Program-made: the position numbers and the translations under genes
The notes under the pieces: model-generated
Told to the model about the DNA's origin: nothing
Seen by the model: only the letters and a program-made list of their open reading frames with translations
Database searches by the model: none
Shown: piece after piece, positions 1-6,138 of the stretch
Layout: every line of letters starts with the position of its first letter
Position numbering within the stretch: position 1 is the first letter of the stretch
NCBI GenBank assembly: GCA_937935205.1
Contig: CALGXU010000516.1
Span: forward strand, 1-8,422
Direction of reading: 5' to 3'
DNA length: 8,422 nt
DNA from: an uncultured Rothia sp.
GTDB taxonomy: Bacteria > Actinomycetota > Actinomycetes > Actinomycetales > Micrococcaceae

Positions 1-1077
1 GCGGCTGCCCTAGAGGCGGAACAGCTCACCGCCGCCCGAGGTAACTACGCACGCTCCGCAGCCGCCCTGCTCTGGCAAACCGCTTGCGGGCACACACCCG
101 AACCCTCCGCCGCCCGCGTGCCCCTCTCACTGCGCATGGTTTCAGCGGGTATGGGAACCACCGGCACCGCAACCGATGGGGCACCCAGTAGTGAATGGAT
201 TGAGCGCCTCGGCAGAGCCCTCGAATACCTGCTGGACGCACCCAATCGGGAGGCGGCGCTCGCCGGACTGAGCTCCGTAGTCGCGCTGGCGGAGGAGGTG
301 CCGCCTCGCCCGCTCAACGTGTACCTGAGCTGTTCAGAACGAGCCCGCGCCCTCATTCCCGCAGCCGTGGAGCCTGCGCCGGTACAGAAGCTCTCAAAGA
401 CGCAGAAGGCGCAACGCTACCTCGCGGAACGTCTGCCCCGCCTGAAGAAGCCGTTGAGCCCCGCGTCGAGCTCCGCATTGAGCCCTGCAAAGAGCGTACC
501 CGCTCCGAAGAATGCAGATGACGCAAAGAACGCAGAAGCGACAGGCACATCCCGCCTCGCGGCGCCGCGTGGTGCGCTGAGCCGCCCCTCCGCGCGTCTG
601 GGACTCGCTGCGCTGGCTCTGGGAGCCATCGCCCTACCGCTCGGGTTCACCCTCTACGGGCAGAACGCTCCGGCAACGGCACAGCCCGTATCCGCTCAGG
701 CTGTATCCGATCAGGCCGTGAACGCAGCGGGGGAGCAGACACCCGGTGGCACGGCAACACAGAATCAGAACGCCCAGGACGAGACATCGCGGGGCGAGCA
801 GATCCTGCGAGCCCTGATCGATCAGCGGAACCACGAACGGCGCATGCGAGGCGGCGCAGAGCTCACCGTCGACACCGCCGAAGAACTCAGCCGAGACGGC
901 GAGAACATCCGCGTCATGGCGGTAGTCTCCGCACCAGGCTACCGCGCCGATAAAACCGAGCAGGAAGCCCGCAAACTCAGCGAAGAACACGGCGTCACCC
1001 GTCAGAAAGTCATCTTCGACCTGCACCGCGGGGAGAAAGGCTGGGAGATAGCCCGCGCCGAACCCGTCCCTGCATAG
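1..1077 (+). CDS. 3' part of a kinase-like single-pass membrane protein (partial)
   Basis: The reading frame is open from the first base, so the gene begins upstream; 358 residues are visible. The GTG at 118 is in frame but is probably internal, because coding character continues before it. Visible residues about 13-45 (YARSAAALLWQTACGHTPEP and what follows) read like the late C-lobe of a Ser/Thr protein kinase (pattern DVYALG-hydrophobic-LTGR-P). A basic linker follows (about 130-150), then an Ala/Pro/Ser-rich stretch, one membrane helix at 200-220 (bases 598-660) and a Gln/Asn/Ala-rich outer linker. A C-terminal domain lies at about 265-358, with alternating strands and a GWEI motif at W348, as in NTF2-like or Mce-associated outer domains. 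The order cytoplasmic kinase, helix, outer domain is that of actinobacterial receptor kinases. The aspartate expected before YARS is absent, so it may be a pseudokinase. Catalytic motifs lie outside the window. The kinase link is inferred from pattern only; the membrane topology is firmer. Confidence 0.75.
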   Translation, partial: AAALEAEQLTAARGNYARSAAALLWQTACGHTPEPSAARVPLSLRMVSAGMGTTGTATDGAPSSEWIERLGRALEYLLDAPNREAALAGLSSVVALAEEVPPRPLNVYLSCSERARALIPAAVEPAPVQKLSKTQKAQRYLAERLPRLKKPLSPASSSALSPAKSVPAPKNADDAKNAEATGTSRLAAPRGALSRPSARLGLAALALGAIALPLGFTLYGQNAPATAQPVSAQAVSDQAVNAAGEQTPGGTATQNQNAQDETSRGEQILRALIDQRNHERRMRGGAELTVDTAEELSRDGENIRVMAVVSAPGYRADKTEQEARKLSEEHGVTRQKVIFDLHRGEKGWEIARAEPVPA

Positions 1078-1103
1078 CTGACGCCGTGCAGCTGACACCG
1101 TAG
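1076..1103. repeat. Tandem 14-bp duplication at the stop codon of the first gene
   Basis: AGCTGACGCCGTGC (1076-1089) is followed directly by AGCTGACACCGTAG (1090-1103), matching at 11 of 14 positions. The first copy starts inside the TAG stop codon. Confidence 0.7.
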
Positions 1104-1112
1104 AAACGCGGA

Positions 1113-1148
1113 CACAACAACTGGCACAACAACGGGTACAACAAAAGC
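1113..1148. repeat. 12-bp repeat, three imperfect copies
   Basis: CACAACAACTGG, CACAACAACGGG and TACAACAAAAGC follow one another at 1113, 1125 and 1137. The third copy is degenerate and runs into the A-tract and stem of the terminator. This looks like slipped-strand or unequal duplication in untranslated DNA. Confidence 0.65.
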
Positions 1149-1190
1149 GGCGGCCCCACCCACCGAAGTGGATGGAGCCGCCGCCTTTTT
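1147..1190. terminator. Bidirectional intrinsic terminator between convergent genes
   Basis: GCGGCGGC (1147-1154) pairs with GCCGCCGC (1177-1184). The stem continues through CCCACCCAC/GTGGATGGA with two mismatches to a CGAA tetraloop at 1164-1167, giving about 18-bp arms. On the plus strand TTTTT follows (1186-1190). On the minus strand the stem is followed by TTTTGTTG. It can therefore end both the membrane-protein transcript and the sucB transcript. Confidence 0.88.
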
Positions 1191-1248
1191 GCTCACCGTC
1201 CGGGAAAACCCGGAGAGCTACGCTCGGTTACCCATCAGGGCACCGCCA

Positions 1249-1264
1249 CAAGGAAACTTCCTTG
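1249..1264. other. Short palindrome just after the sucB stop
   Basis: CAAGGAA-AC-TTCCTTG is a perfect inverted repeat with 7-bp arms and a 2-bp centre, 14 bp past the sucB stop codon. It has no T-run after it on the minus strand. A second small hairpin, TCCGGG-aaaa-CCCGGA, lies at 1199-1214. Either may stabilise the mRNA 3' end, but the efficient terminator is the one at 1147-1190. Confidence 0.45.
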
Positions 1265-1278
1265 AATCTTTGCAGGTC

Positions 1279-2607
1279 TTAGAGGCCCAGCTCAGACTCG
1301 AAGTTTGCCTCCTCCAGGCGGGTCTTGAGGGTGTGCAGGAAGCGACCAGCGTCTGCACCGTCGACCACGCGGTGGTCGTAGGTGAGGGACAGGTAGCACA
1401 TGGAGCGGATAGCGATAACGTCGTTACCGTCAACATCCTTAACAACCATGGGGCGCTTCACGATGGAACCGGTACCGAGGATTGCAACGTTCGGCTGGTT
1501 GATGATCGGGGTGTCGAACAGTGCACCGAAGGAACCAATGTTGGTGATGGTGAAGGTCGAACCCGACAGCTCCTCGGGGGAGATGTCGCCGGTACGTGCA
1601 CGGCCACCCAGGTCGCCAATAGCCTTTGCCAGGCCAGCAATGCCCAGGTCAGAAGCGTTCTTGATGACGGGAACCAGCAGACCCTTGGGGGTGTCCACAG
1701 CAATAGCGATGTTCTCGGAGCCGTGGTAAGTGATCTGCTTGAAGTCCTCGGTCATGGAAGCGTTCAGAGCGGGGTGCTGCTGCAGAGCCTCAGCGGTTGC
1801 CTGGACGAAGAAGGGCAGGAAGGTCAGCTTTGCGCCCTCACGAGCAGCGAAGCCGTCCTTAGCCTTTGCACGCAGCTGAACGATACGGGTCACGTCAACC
1901 TCGGTGACCTGGGTCAGCTGGGTGGAGATGTCCAGGGACTCACGCATACGCTTTGCAATAACCTGGCGGATACGTGCGGTCTTCTCGACGGTGCCACGCT
2001 TGGGGGAAACCTCGAAGGTGTGCGGTGCCTTTGCGGAACCAGCAGCCGGAGCAGCAGCTGCAGCGGGTGCAGCAGCGGCGGGAGCAGCGGAACCCTTAGC
2101 AGCGATAGCAGCCTGAACATCCTGCTTGCGGATGCGGCCACCAACACCGGTGCCCTTGACGGTGGACAGGTCGATGCCGTTGTCCTTAGCGAGCTTACGG
2201 ACCAGCGGGGTCACGTATGCTTCGCCCTCAGCAGCTGCAGGAGCGGCAGGTGCAGCGGGTGCTGCAGGAGCTGCGGGGGCAACCGGAGCAGCAGCGGGTG
2301 CTGCAGGAGCTGCGGGAGCCTCAGCAACCGGAGCAGGTGCAGCCGGAGCAGCCGGTGCAGCAGCAGCGGAAGCGTCACCGATGATAGCCAGAACCTGGCC
2401 AACCTCTGCGTCCTCATCCTCGGGGATGCGGATCTCGAGCAGGGTACCTGCAACGGGGGAGGGAACCTCGGTGTCAACCTTGTCGGTGGAAACCTCAACC
2501 AGGGGCTCGTCAACCTCAACCTGCTCGCCAACTTCCTTCAGCCAGCGGGTCACGGTGCCCTCGGTCACGGACTCGCCCAGTGCGGGCAGTACTACGGTGT
2601 GGGACAT
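1279..2607 (-). CDS. sucB: Dihydrolipoamide acyltransferase (E2 of a 2-oxoacid dehydrogenase complex)
   Basis: This E2 core subunit moves the acyl group from E1 to CoA through a swinging lipoyl arm; it acts in the cytosol within a large complex. The protein has 442 residues. One lipoyl domain spans about 1-78, with the lipoylated lysine K43 in STDKVDTE. An Ala/Pro linker follows (about 80-127), then the peripheral-subunit-binding domain (about 129-168, YVTPLVRKLA to GGRIRKQDV). A second Ala-rich linker (170-195) precedes the catalytic domain (about 205-442), with DHRVVDG at 411-417 giving His412 and Asp416. The ATG at 2607 starts exactly at the lipoyl domain (MSHTVVLPALGES). The open frame runs 44 codons further upstream without homologous character. 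The Shine-Dalgarno AAGGAG (2621-2626) lies a long 13 nt away. Actinobacterial members are usually named SucB, but the mycobacterial relative (DlaT) serves pyruvate dehydrogenase, so the substrate is open. Many relatives have two or three lipoyl domains; this one has one. Confidence 0.95.
   Translation of the reverse strand: MSHTVVLPALGESVTEGTVTRWLKEVGEQVEVDEPLVEVSTDKVDTEVPSPVAGTLLEIRIPEDEDAEVGQVLAIIGDASAAAAPAAPAAPAPVAEAPAAPAAPAAAPVAPAAPAAPAAPAAPAAAEGEAYVTPLVRKLAKDNGIDLSTVKGTGVGGRIRKQDVQAAIAAKGSAAPAAAAPAAAAAPAAGSAKAPHTFEVSPKRGTVEKTARIRQVIAKRMRESLDISTQLTQVTEVDVTRIVQLRAKAKDGFAAREGAKLTFLPFFVQATAEALQQHPALNASMTEDFKQITYHGSENIAIAVDTPKGLLVPVIKNASDLGIAGLAKAIGDLGGRARTGDISPEELSGSTFTITNIGSFGALFDTPIINQPNVAILGTGSIVKRPMVVKDVDGNDVIAIRSMCYLSLTYDHRVVDGADAGRFLHTLKTRLEEANFESELGL
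2252..2316. repeat. 39-bp-spaced direct repeat in the sucB linker
   Basis: A 26-bp stretch at 2252-2277 recurs identically at 2291-2316, 39 bp (13 codons) apart and in frame. It encodes part of the Ala/Pro-rich linker between the lipoyl and subunit-binding domains. The spacing is a multiple of three, so copy-number change would lengthen or shorten the linker without a frameshift. Confidence 0.75.
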
Positions 2608-2661
2608 AATCTTTCCCGTTCTCCTTGTGAATGCTTGAACTAGAAAAATGTGAGCGGTGAC

Positions 2662-2706
2662 CCGGATGCGCGCCGTATGCGTTGAAGCACGTCGACGCGC
2701 ATCCGG
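2662..2706 (-). promoter_or_regulatory. Large stem-loop in the sucB leader
   Basis: CCGGATGCGCG (2662-2672) is perfectly inverted as CGCGCATCCGG (2696-2706), leaving a 23-nt loop. In transcription direction the stem is followed after about 15 nt by ATTTTTCT and then the sucB ribosome binding site. It could be a processing or stabilising stem, an attenuator, or an inefficient terminator for lpdA. The structure is seen directly; the role is inferred. Confidence 0.5.
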
Positions 2707-2745
2707 ATAGGGGCGTTGTTCAGCGGATACGCCCGGCAACCGCTA

Positions 2746-2760
2746 ACGACCAACGGTCGT
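2746..2760. promoter_or_regulatory. Small hairpin ACGACC-aac-GGTCGT
   Basis: A perfect 6-bp stem with a 3-nt loop lies between lpdA and sucB, in the middle of a series of three stem-loops. A TTGACG hexamer overlaps it on the minus strand (2757-2752 region and just upstream), but I see no matching -10 box at the right distance. Confidence 0.35.
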
Positions 2761-2769
2761 CAATACTAA

Positions 2770-2793
2770 GCTGACGCGCTAACGCCAGTCAGC
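2770..2793 (-). promoter_or_regulatory. Stem-loop immediately after the lpdA stop
   Basis: GCTGACGCG-CTAA-CGC-(CA)-GTCAGC forms a 9-bp stem with a 2-nt bulge, 5 nt beyond the lpdA TAA. No real T-run follows on the minus strand, so it is more likely a 3'-end stabiliser or cleavage boundary than a strong terminator. Confidence 0.45.
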
Positions 2794-2798
2794 AAAAT

Positions 2799-4166
2799 TT
2801 ATGCGCTGTGCAGCGGGGTGCCGTTCAGGACCATTGCAGCCTCACCCAGGGACTCGTTCTGAGTCGGGTGTGCGTGGATGAACTTAGCGACGTCCTCGGG
2901 GAATGCTTCCCAAGCAACCCACATCTGAGCCTCACCGATCTGCTCACCCATGCGCTTACCAATAGCGTGAACACCAACGATGGGGCCGTCCTTCTGGCGG
3001 ACAACCTTCACGATACCGGTAGCACCGAGGATAGCGGACTTACCGTTACCAGCCAGGTTGTACTCAGCGGTCTCAACGTTCTCAGCGCCGAACTTCTCCT
3101 TAGCCTTGGGCTCGGAGTAACCAACGGAAGCGATCTCCGGGTCACAGAAGGTGACCTTGGGGATGTTGATGTCTTCAACGATGGTGGGGTTCAGGCCAGC
3201 GATTTCCTCAGCAACGAAGATACCCTGCTGGTAACCGCGGTGAGCCAGCTGAACGCCGGGGACGATGTCGCCAACAGCGTAGATGTTGCCAACGCCGGTG
3301 TGCAGACGCTCGTTAGCCAGGACGAAGCCGCGATCCATGGGGATGCCCTGCTCCTCGTAGCCCATGTTTGCGGTGTTCGGGCCACGACCAACAGCGACCA
3401 GAACAATCTCTGCCTCGAAGACCTTGCCGTCAGCCAGGGTGACCTTAGCACCGTTAGCGTCCTGCTCAACCTTCTCGAAGAGGGTGCCGGTGTTGAACTT
3501 GATGCCGCGCTTCTTGAACGCACGCTCCAGAACCTTGATGATTGCCGGGTCCTCGTTGGGAACCAGGTTCGGCAGGCCCTCGATGATGGTGACGTCAACG
3601 CCCATAGCGTTCCACATGGATGCGAACTCGCAACCAATCACGCCGCCACCGAGCACGATAGCGCTCTTGGGCAGGTAGTCCATCTCCAGTGCCTCAGTGG
3701 AGGTCAGAACGCGACCCTCAATGGGCAGACCGAAGGTCTTGGAGACCGAGCCGGATGCCAGGATAATGTTCTTACCCTTGTACTCAACACCACCGACGGT
3801 GATGGTGTCCTGAGCGGTGAGCTTACCCTCGCCGGGGATAACCTCAATGCCCTTCATCTTCAGCAGGCCTGCAAGACCCTTGAACTTACCGGAGACGATG
3901 CCGTCCTTGTAATCGCGAACCTTGCCCATCTCGATGGACTGCAGAACAGCGTTAACGCCAACCTTGGACGCCTCGCGTGCCTCTTCAGCCAGCTCAGCAG
4001 CGTGCAGGTACGCCTTGGTGGGGATACAGCCGGTGTGCAGGCAGGTGCCGCCGACCTTTTCCTTCTCGATCAGGCCGACGGTGAAGCCTAGCTGGCGTGC
4101 GCGAATAGCTGCAGAGTAGCCAGCGGAACCGCCGCCGAGGATGAGGATGTCGAATTCTTGAGCCAC
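2799..4166 (-). CDS. lpdA: Dihydrolipoyl dehydrogenase (E3)
   Basis: This FAD enzyme reoxidises the dihydrolipoyl arm of E2 subunits with NAD+; it is shared by pyruvate and 2-oxoglutarate dehydrogenase and often by glycine cleavage. The protein has 455 residues, normal for the family. It shows the FAD-binding GGGSAG (11-16), redox disulfide CLHTGC (C42, C47), NAD-binding GGGVIG (173-178), second FAD motif YAVGDI (296-301) and the HPTQNE active-site motif of the dimer interface (H433, E438). All key residues are present. I place the start at GTG 4166 because AAGGGAG (4174-4180) is 7 nt away and the protein then begins AQEFDILILGGG. An ATG at 4184 and a GTG at 4271 are in frame but lack good spacing and add unrelated residues. 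sucB follows after 191 bp and is probably functionally paired. pepA lies 475 bp upstream across a terminator-like hairpin, so lpdA likely has its own promoter. Confidence 0.96.
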   Translation of the reverse strand: MAQEFDILILGGGSAGYSAAIRARQLGFTVGLIEKEKVGGTCLHTGCIPTKAYLHAAELAEEAREASKVGVNAVLQSIEMGKVRDYKDGIVSGKFKGLAGLLKMKGIEVIPGEGKLTAQDTITVGGVEYKGKNIILASGSVSKTFGLPIEGRVLTSTEALEMDYLPKSAIVLGGGVIGCEFASMWNAMGVDVTIIEGLPNLVPNEDPAIIKVLERAFKKRGIKFNTGTLFEKVEQDANGAKVTLADGKVFEAEIVLVAVGRGPNTANMGYEEQGIPMDRGFVLANERLHTGVGNIYAVGDIVPGVQLAHRGYQQGIFVAEEIAGLNPTIVEDINIPKVTFCDPEIASVGYSEPKAKEKFGAENVETAEYNLAGNGKSAILGATGIVKVVRQKDGPIVGVHAIGKRMGEQIGEAQMWVAWEAFPEDVAKFIHAHPTQNESLGEAAMVLNGTPLHSA

Positions 4167-4220
4167 GATATTGCTCCCTTGCATAGTTGTTGGGGCTAAA
4201 GACCCCTGCAATGAGTTCTT

Positions 4221-4236
4221 TACCAATTTATTGGTA
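4221..4236. promoter_or_regulatory. 16-bp interrupted palindrome in the lpdA leader (possible operator)
   Basis: TACCAAT-TT-ATTGGTA has perfect 7-bp arms and is AT-rich within GC-rich surroundings, 55-70 bp upstream of the lpdA start. Its size and symmetry suit a dimeric repressor site, or a small RNA hairpin in the leader. The regulator is unknown. Confidence 0.4.
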
Positions 4237-4470
4237 GGTTTCCCAGCATGCGCGAAAGGCCCGCGACTCACAAAAAATCGCGCGCCCCTCCGCGTACGCA
4301 GAAAAACACTTAATACAACAATACCCCCGTTGGCGGTCGTTTAAGTTCACTCAGGGCGGTTTTAGCCGATTAATCGCCCAAACACCGCAAATTTTTCATC
4401 ACTCAAGAAAAGAGGCGCGTCATAGAACGGCGTGGTGACAGGACCACTAGGGCGGTCGCACAGAACGCAA

Positions 4471-4502
4471 CCAAGAAAAGACGCAGCCAAGAAAAGACGC
4501 AG
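4471..4502. repeat. Perfect 16-bp tandem duplication
   Basis: CCAAGAAAAGACGCAG occurs twice in direct succession (4471-4486, 4487-4502). A related TCAAGAAAAGAGGCG lies at 4403-4417. On the minus strand each copy supplies a TCTTTTCTTGG tract directly beyond the hairpin at 4502-4541, so the duplication doubles the T-rich tail of the pepA terminator. Confidence 0.9.
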
Positions 4503-4541
4503 AGGAGGGCTTCCCGGCAGAAATACCGGAGAGCCCTCCTC
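4502..4541 (-). terminator. pepA: Probable pepA terminator hairpin
   Basis: GAGGAGGGCT (4502-4511) pairs perfectly with AGCCCTCCTC (4532-4541), and inside it CCGG (4514-4517) pairs with CCGG (4526-4529). It lies 100 bp after the pepA stop. In transcription direction the tail is TGCGTCTTTTCTTGG, a broken T-tract, so strength is uncertain. The plus strand has no gene leading into it. Confidence 0.65.
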
Positions 4542-4546
4542 AAATC

Positions 4547-4570
4547 AGCTCTATGCTGAGCTCTGTGCTG
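4547..4570. repeat. 12-bp tandem duplication
   Basis: AGCTCTATGCTG (4547-4558) is followed by AGCTCTGTGCTG (4559-4570), one mismatch. It lies between the pepA stop and its terminator hairpin. Confidence 0.75.
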
Positions 4571-4594
4571 TGTGGCCGCGCGCCAGATAGGGGC

Positions 4595-4621
4595 GCACCA
4601 GCTAGGATGCACCAGCTAGGA
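4595..4621. repeat. 13-bp direct repeat with 14-bp spacing, after the pepA stop
   Basis: GCACCAGCTAGGA occurs at 4595-4607 and 4609-4621, separated by one T. A weaker relative, CGCCAGATAGGGG, precedes it at 4581-4593. The repeat begins 20 bp beyond the pepA stop codon. Confidence 0.8.
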
Positions 4622-4641
4622 CGCGCGCCCAGCCAAGCAGA

Positions 4642-6138
4642 CTACTTGGCGTACGACTGGATGAAGTTCACCAGGGTAGCGGTACCGAAGCCGGTACCCT
4701 CCTTCGGGGTGAAGCCGTAGGGTGCCTCCTCGTTGAACGCGGGGCCCGCAATATCCAGGTGAGCCCAGGGGATGCCCTCGCCCACGAACTCCTTCAGGAA
4801 CAGGCCAGCAGTCAGCGCGCCACCGTAGCGGGAACCAATGTTCTTGATGTCAGCAACGGGGGACTCCAGGCTCTTACGCAGGTAGGACTCCAGCGGCATC
4901 GGCCAGTACGCCTCACCCGCAGCGGCACCGGCTGCAATCACGCGGTCGCGAATCTCCTCGTCACCGAGCAGAGCCGCAGTGCGCAGACCCAGAGCAGCCA
5001 TAGCGGCACCGGTCAGGGTAGCGATATCCAGGATGACGTCCGGGTTCGACTCAGAAGCCAGAGCAATACCATCAGCCATGACCAGGCGGCCCTCAGCGTC
5101 AGTGTTCAGAACCTCAACGGTACGACCGTCACGCATGGTGATAATGTCCTCCGGGCGCAGAGCGTGACCGCCGGGCATGTTCTCAGCCAGGCACAGGTAA
5201 CCGGTCACAGCAACCGGCACATCCAGCTCAGCGGAAGCAACCACAGCGTTCAGCACGGCAGCAGCACCCGCCATATCGCACTTCATGGTCATCATCGAAG
5301 CGGCAGGCTTCAGCGAGTTACCACCGGTGTCGAAAGTAATACCCTTGCCAACCAGAGCAACGTGAGCCTTCGGGTTCTCCGGGGTGTACTTCACAACGGC
5401 AAGAACCGGCTTGCGGGGCGAACCCTGACCAACACCGGAAATGCCGCCGAAGCCCTCCTCAGCCAGGCGGTCGTGGTGGAACAGTTCAATCTCAATGTTC
5501 GAGTAATCCTCAGCGACCTCAGCAGCGAACTCAGCGAAAGTCTCCGGGTACAGGTGCGACGGAGGCAGGTTCACCAGACGGCGAGCATCCTTAGCGGTCT
5601 CACCCAGAACCAGGGCGTGCACCAGAGCCTCTTCAGCCTCTTCCTGATCAATCGAAGAAACAATCAGAATGGAATCGATCTCTTCCTGGACCGAATCCTT
5701 GGTCTTGAAACGCAGGCCCTCCTCAACGAAGTTACCCAGCACGGCGCCGTGAGCAATAGCCTCAATTTCCTCTACCGAAGAAACACCGAAATCGAAAGCA
5801 ATCTCCTCAGCGGAACCAACCAGCTGACGAGCCGCAGAACCGGCGGCGTAACGCAGAGCGTCCAGACGCTCCTGACCCTCAGCAGTGTCAGAGCCCAGAC
5901 CCGCCAGCGCCACAATGCCAGCACCGGTGTCCTCAAGGCCGGGCAGACGCAGCAGCTGATCGGGGGCACCCGAGGCGCCCAGCGCCTCCAGCAGCTCGTT
6001 AATACCCTCAACAGAGTCCTCAGACAGGGAGCTCGGCGCCAGGTACGCGCCGTCCGAACCCTTCAGAACGCCCAGAACCAGAACGTCAGCTTCGAGCGCT
6101 TCAAGGTCGGTGCTGTGAATAGACAGAGACAGAGACAT
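4642..6138 (-). CDS. pepA: Leucyl aminopeptidase, M17 family
   Basis: This cytosolic two-metal exopeptidase removes N-terminal residues, leucine preferentially, from peptides; the family forms hexamers. The protein has 498 residues, the usual length. The N-terminal domain (about 1-160) is the variable part. The C-terminal catalytic domain contains GKGITFDTGG, KCDMAGA and the NTDAEGRL signature at 345-352. By alignment in my head with E. coli PepA, the metal ligands are K265, D270, D288, D347 and E349, and the catalytic residues are K277 and R351; all are in place with the same spacing. The ATG at 6138 has AAAGGAG 5 nt away (6144-6150). The downstream neighbour lpdA lies beyond a hairpin terminator. 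The nearest gene on the other side, a PAC2 protein, is divergent. E. coli PepA also binds DNA, but nothing here shows that for this protein. Confidence 0.97.
   Translation of the reverse strand: MSLSLSIHSTDLEALEADVLVLGVLKGSDGAYLAPSSLSEDSVEGINELLEALGASGAPDQLLRLPGLEDTGAGIVALAGLGSDTAEGQERLDALRYAAGSAARQLVGSAEEIAFDFGVSSVEEIEAIAHGAVLGNFVEEGLRFKTKDSVQEEIDSILIVSSIDQEEAEEALVHALVLGETAKDARRLVNLPPSHLYPETFAEFAAEVAEDYSNIEIELFHHDRLAEEGFGGISGVGQGSPRKPVLAVVKYTPENPKAHVALVGKGITFDTGGNSLKPAASMMTMKCDMAGAAAVLNAVVASAELDVPVAVTGYLCLAENMPGGHALRPEDIITMRDGRTVEVLNTDAEGRLVMADGIALASESNPDVILDIATLTGAAMAALGLRTAALLGDEEIRDRVIAAGAAAGEAYWPMPLESYLRKSLESPVADIKNIGSRYGGALTAGLFLKEFVGEGIPWAHLDIAGPAFNEEAPYGFTPKEGTGFGTATLVNFIQSYAK

Larger units (their letters stand above)
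4167..4641. other. 475-bp intergenic region between pepA and lpdA
   Basis: I find no supportable gene here. The half near pepA holds short tandem repeats and a terminator-like hairpin. The half near lpdA holds palindromes: TACCAAT-tt-ATTGGTA (4221-4236), GGGG-7 nt-CCCC (4192-4206) and the perfect CGATTAATCG (4367-4376). A promoter for lpdA is expected here. TATTAA on the minus strand (4315-4310) is a possible -10 box, but no good -35 box accompanies it. A 69-codon minus-strand open frame is made largely of the repeats and is not credible. Confidence 0.6.

Noticed and set aside
1168..2643. 491-codon plus-strand open frame opposite sucB
   Set aside because: It is in codon register with sucB and exists because sucB avoids TTA, CTA and TCA codons, whose complements are stops. 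Its translation is low-complexity Ser/Gly/Cys.
2608..2739. 44-codon N-terminal extension of sucB
   Set aside because: The lipoyl domain begins at ATG 2607; the extension reads through the stem-loops and has no family-like sequence.
2808..4091. 427-codon plus-strand open frame opposite lpdA
   Set aside because: Same in-register antisense effect; lpdA has every expected active-site motif on the minus strand.
4167..4271. 35-codon N-terminal extension of lpdA from GTG 4271
   Set aside because: E3 proteins begin just before the FAD-binding GGGSAG, and GTG 4166 has a well-spaced AAGGGAG; the extension runs through the palindromes.
4403..4612. 69-codon minus-strand open frame with a hydrophobic stretch
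   Set aside because: It is built from the tandem repeats and terminator hairpin, has no ribosome binding site, and resembles no family I know.
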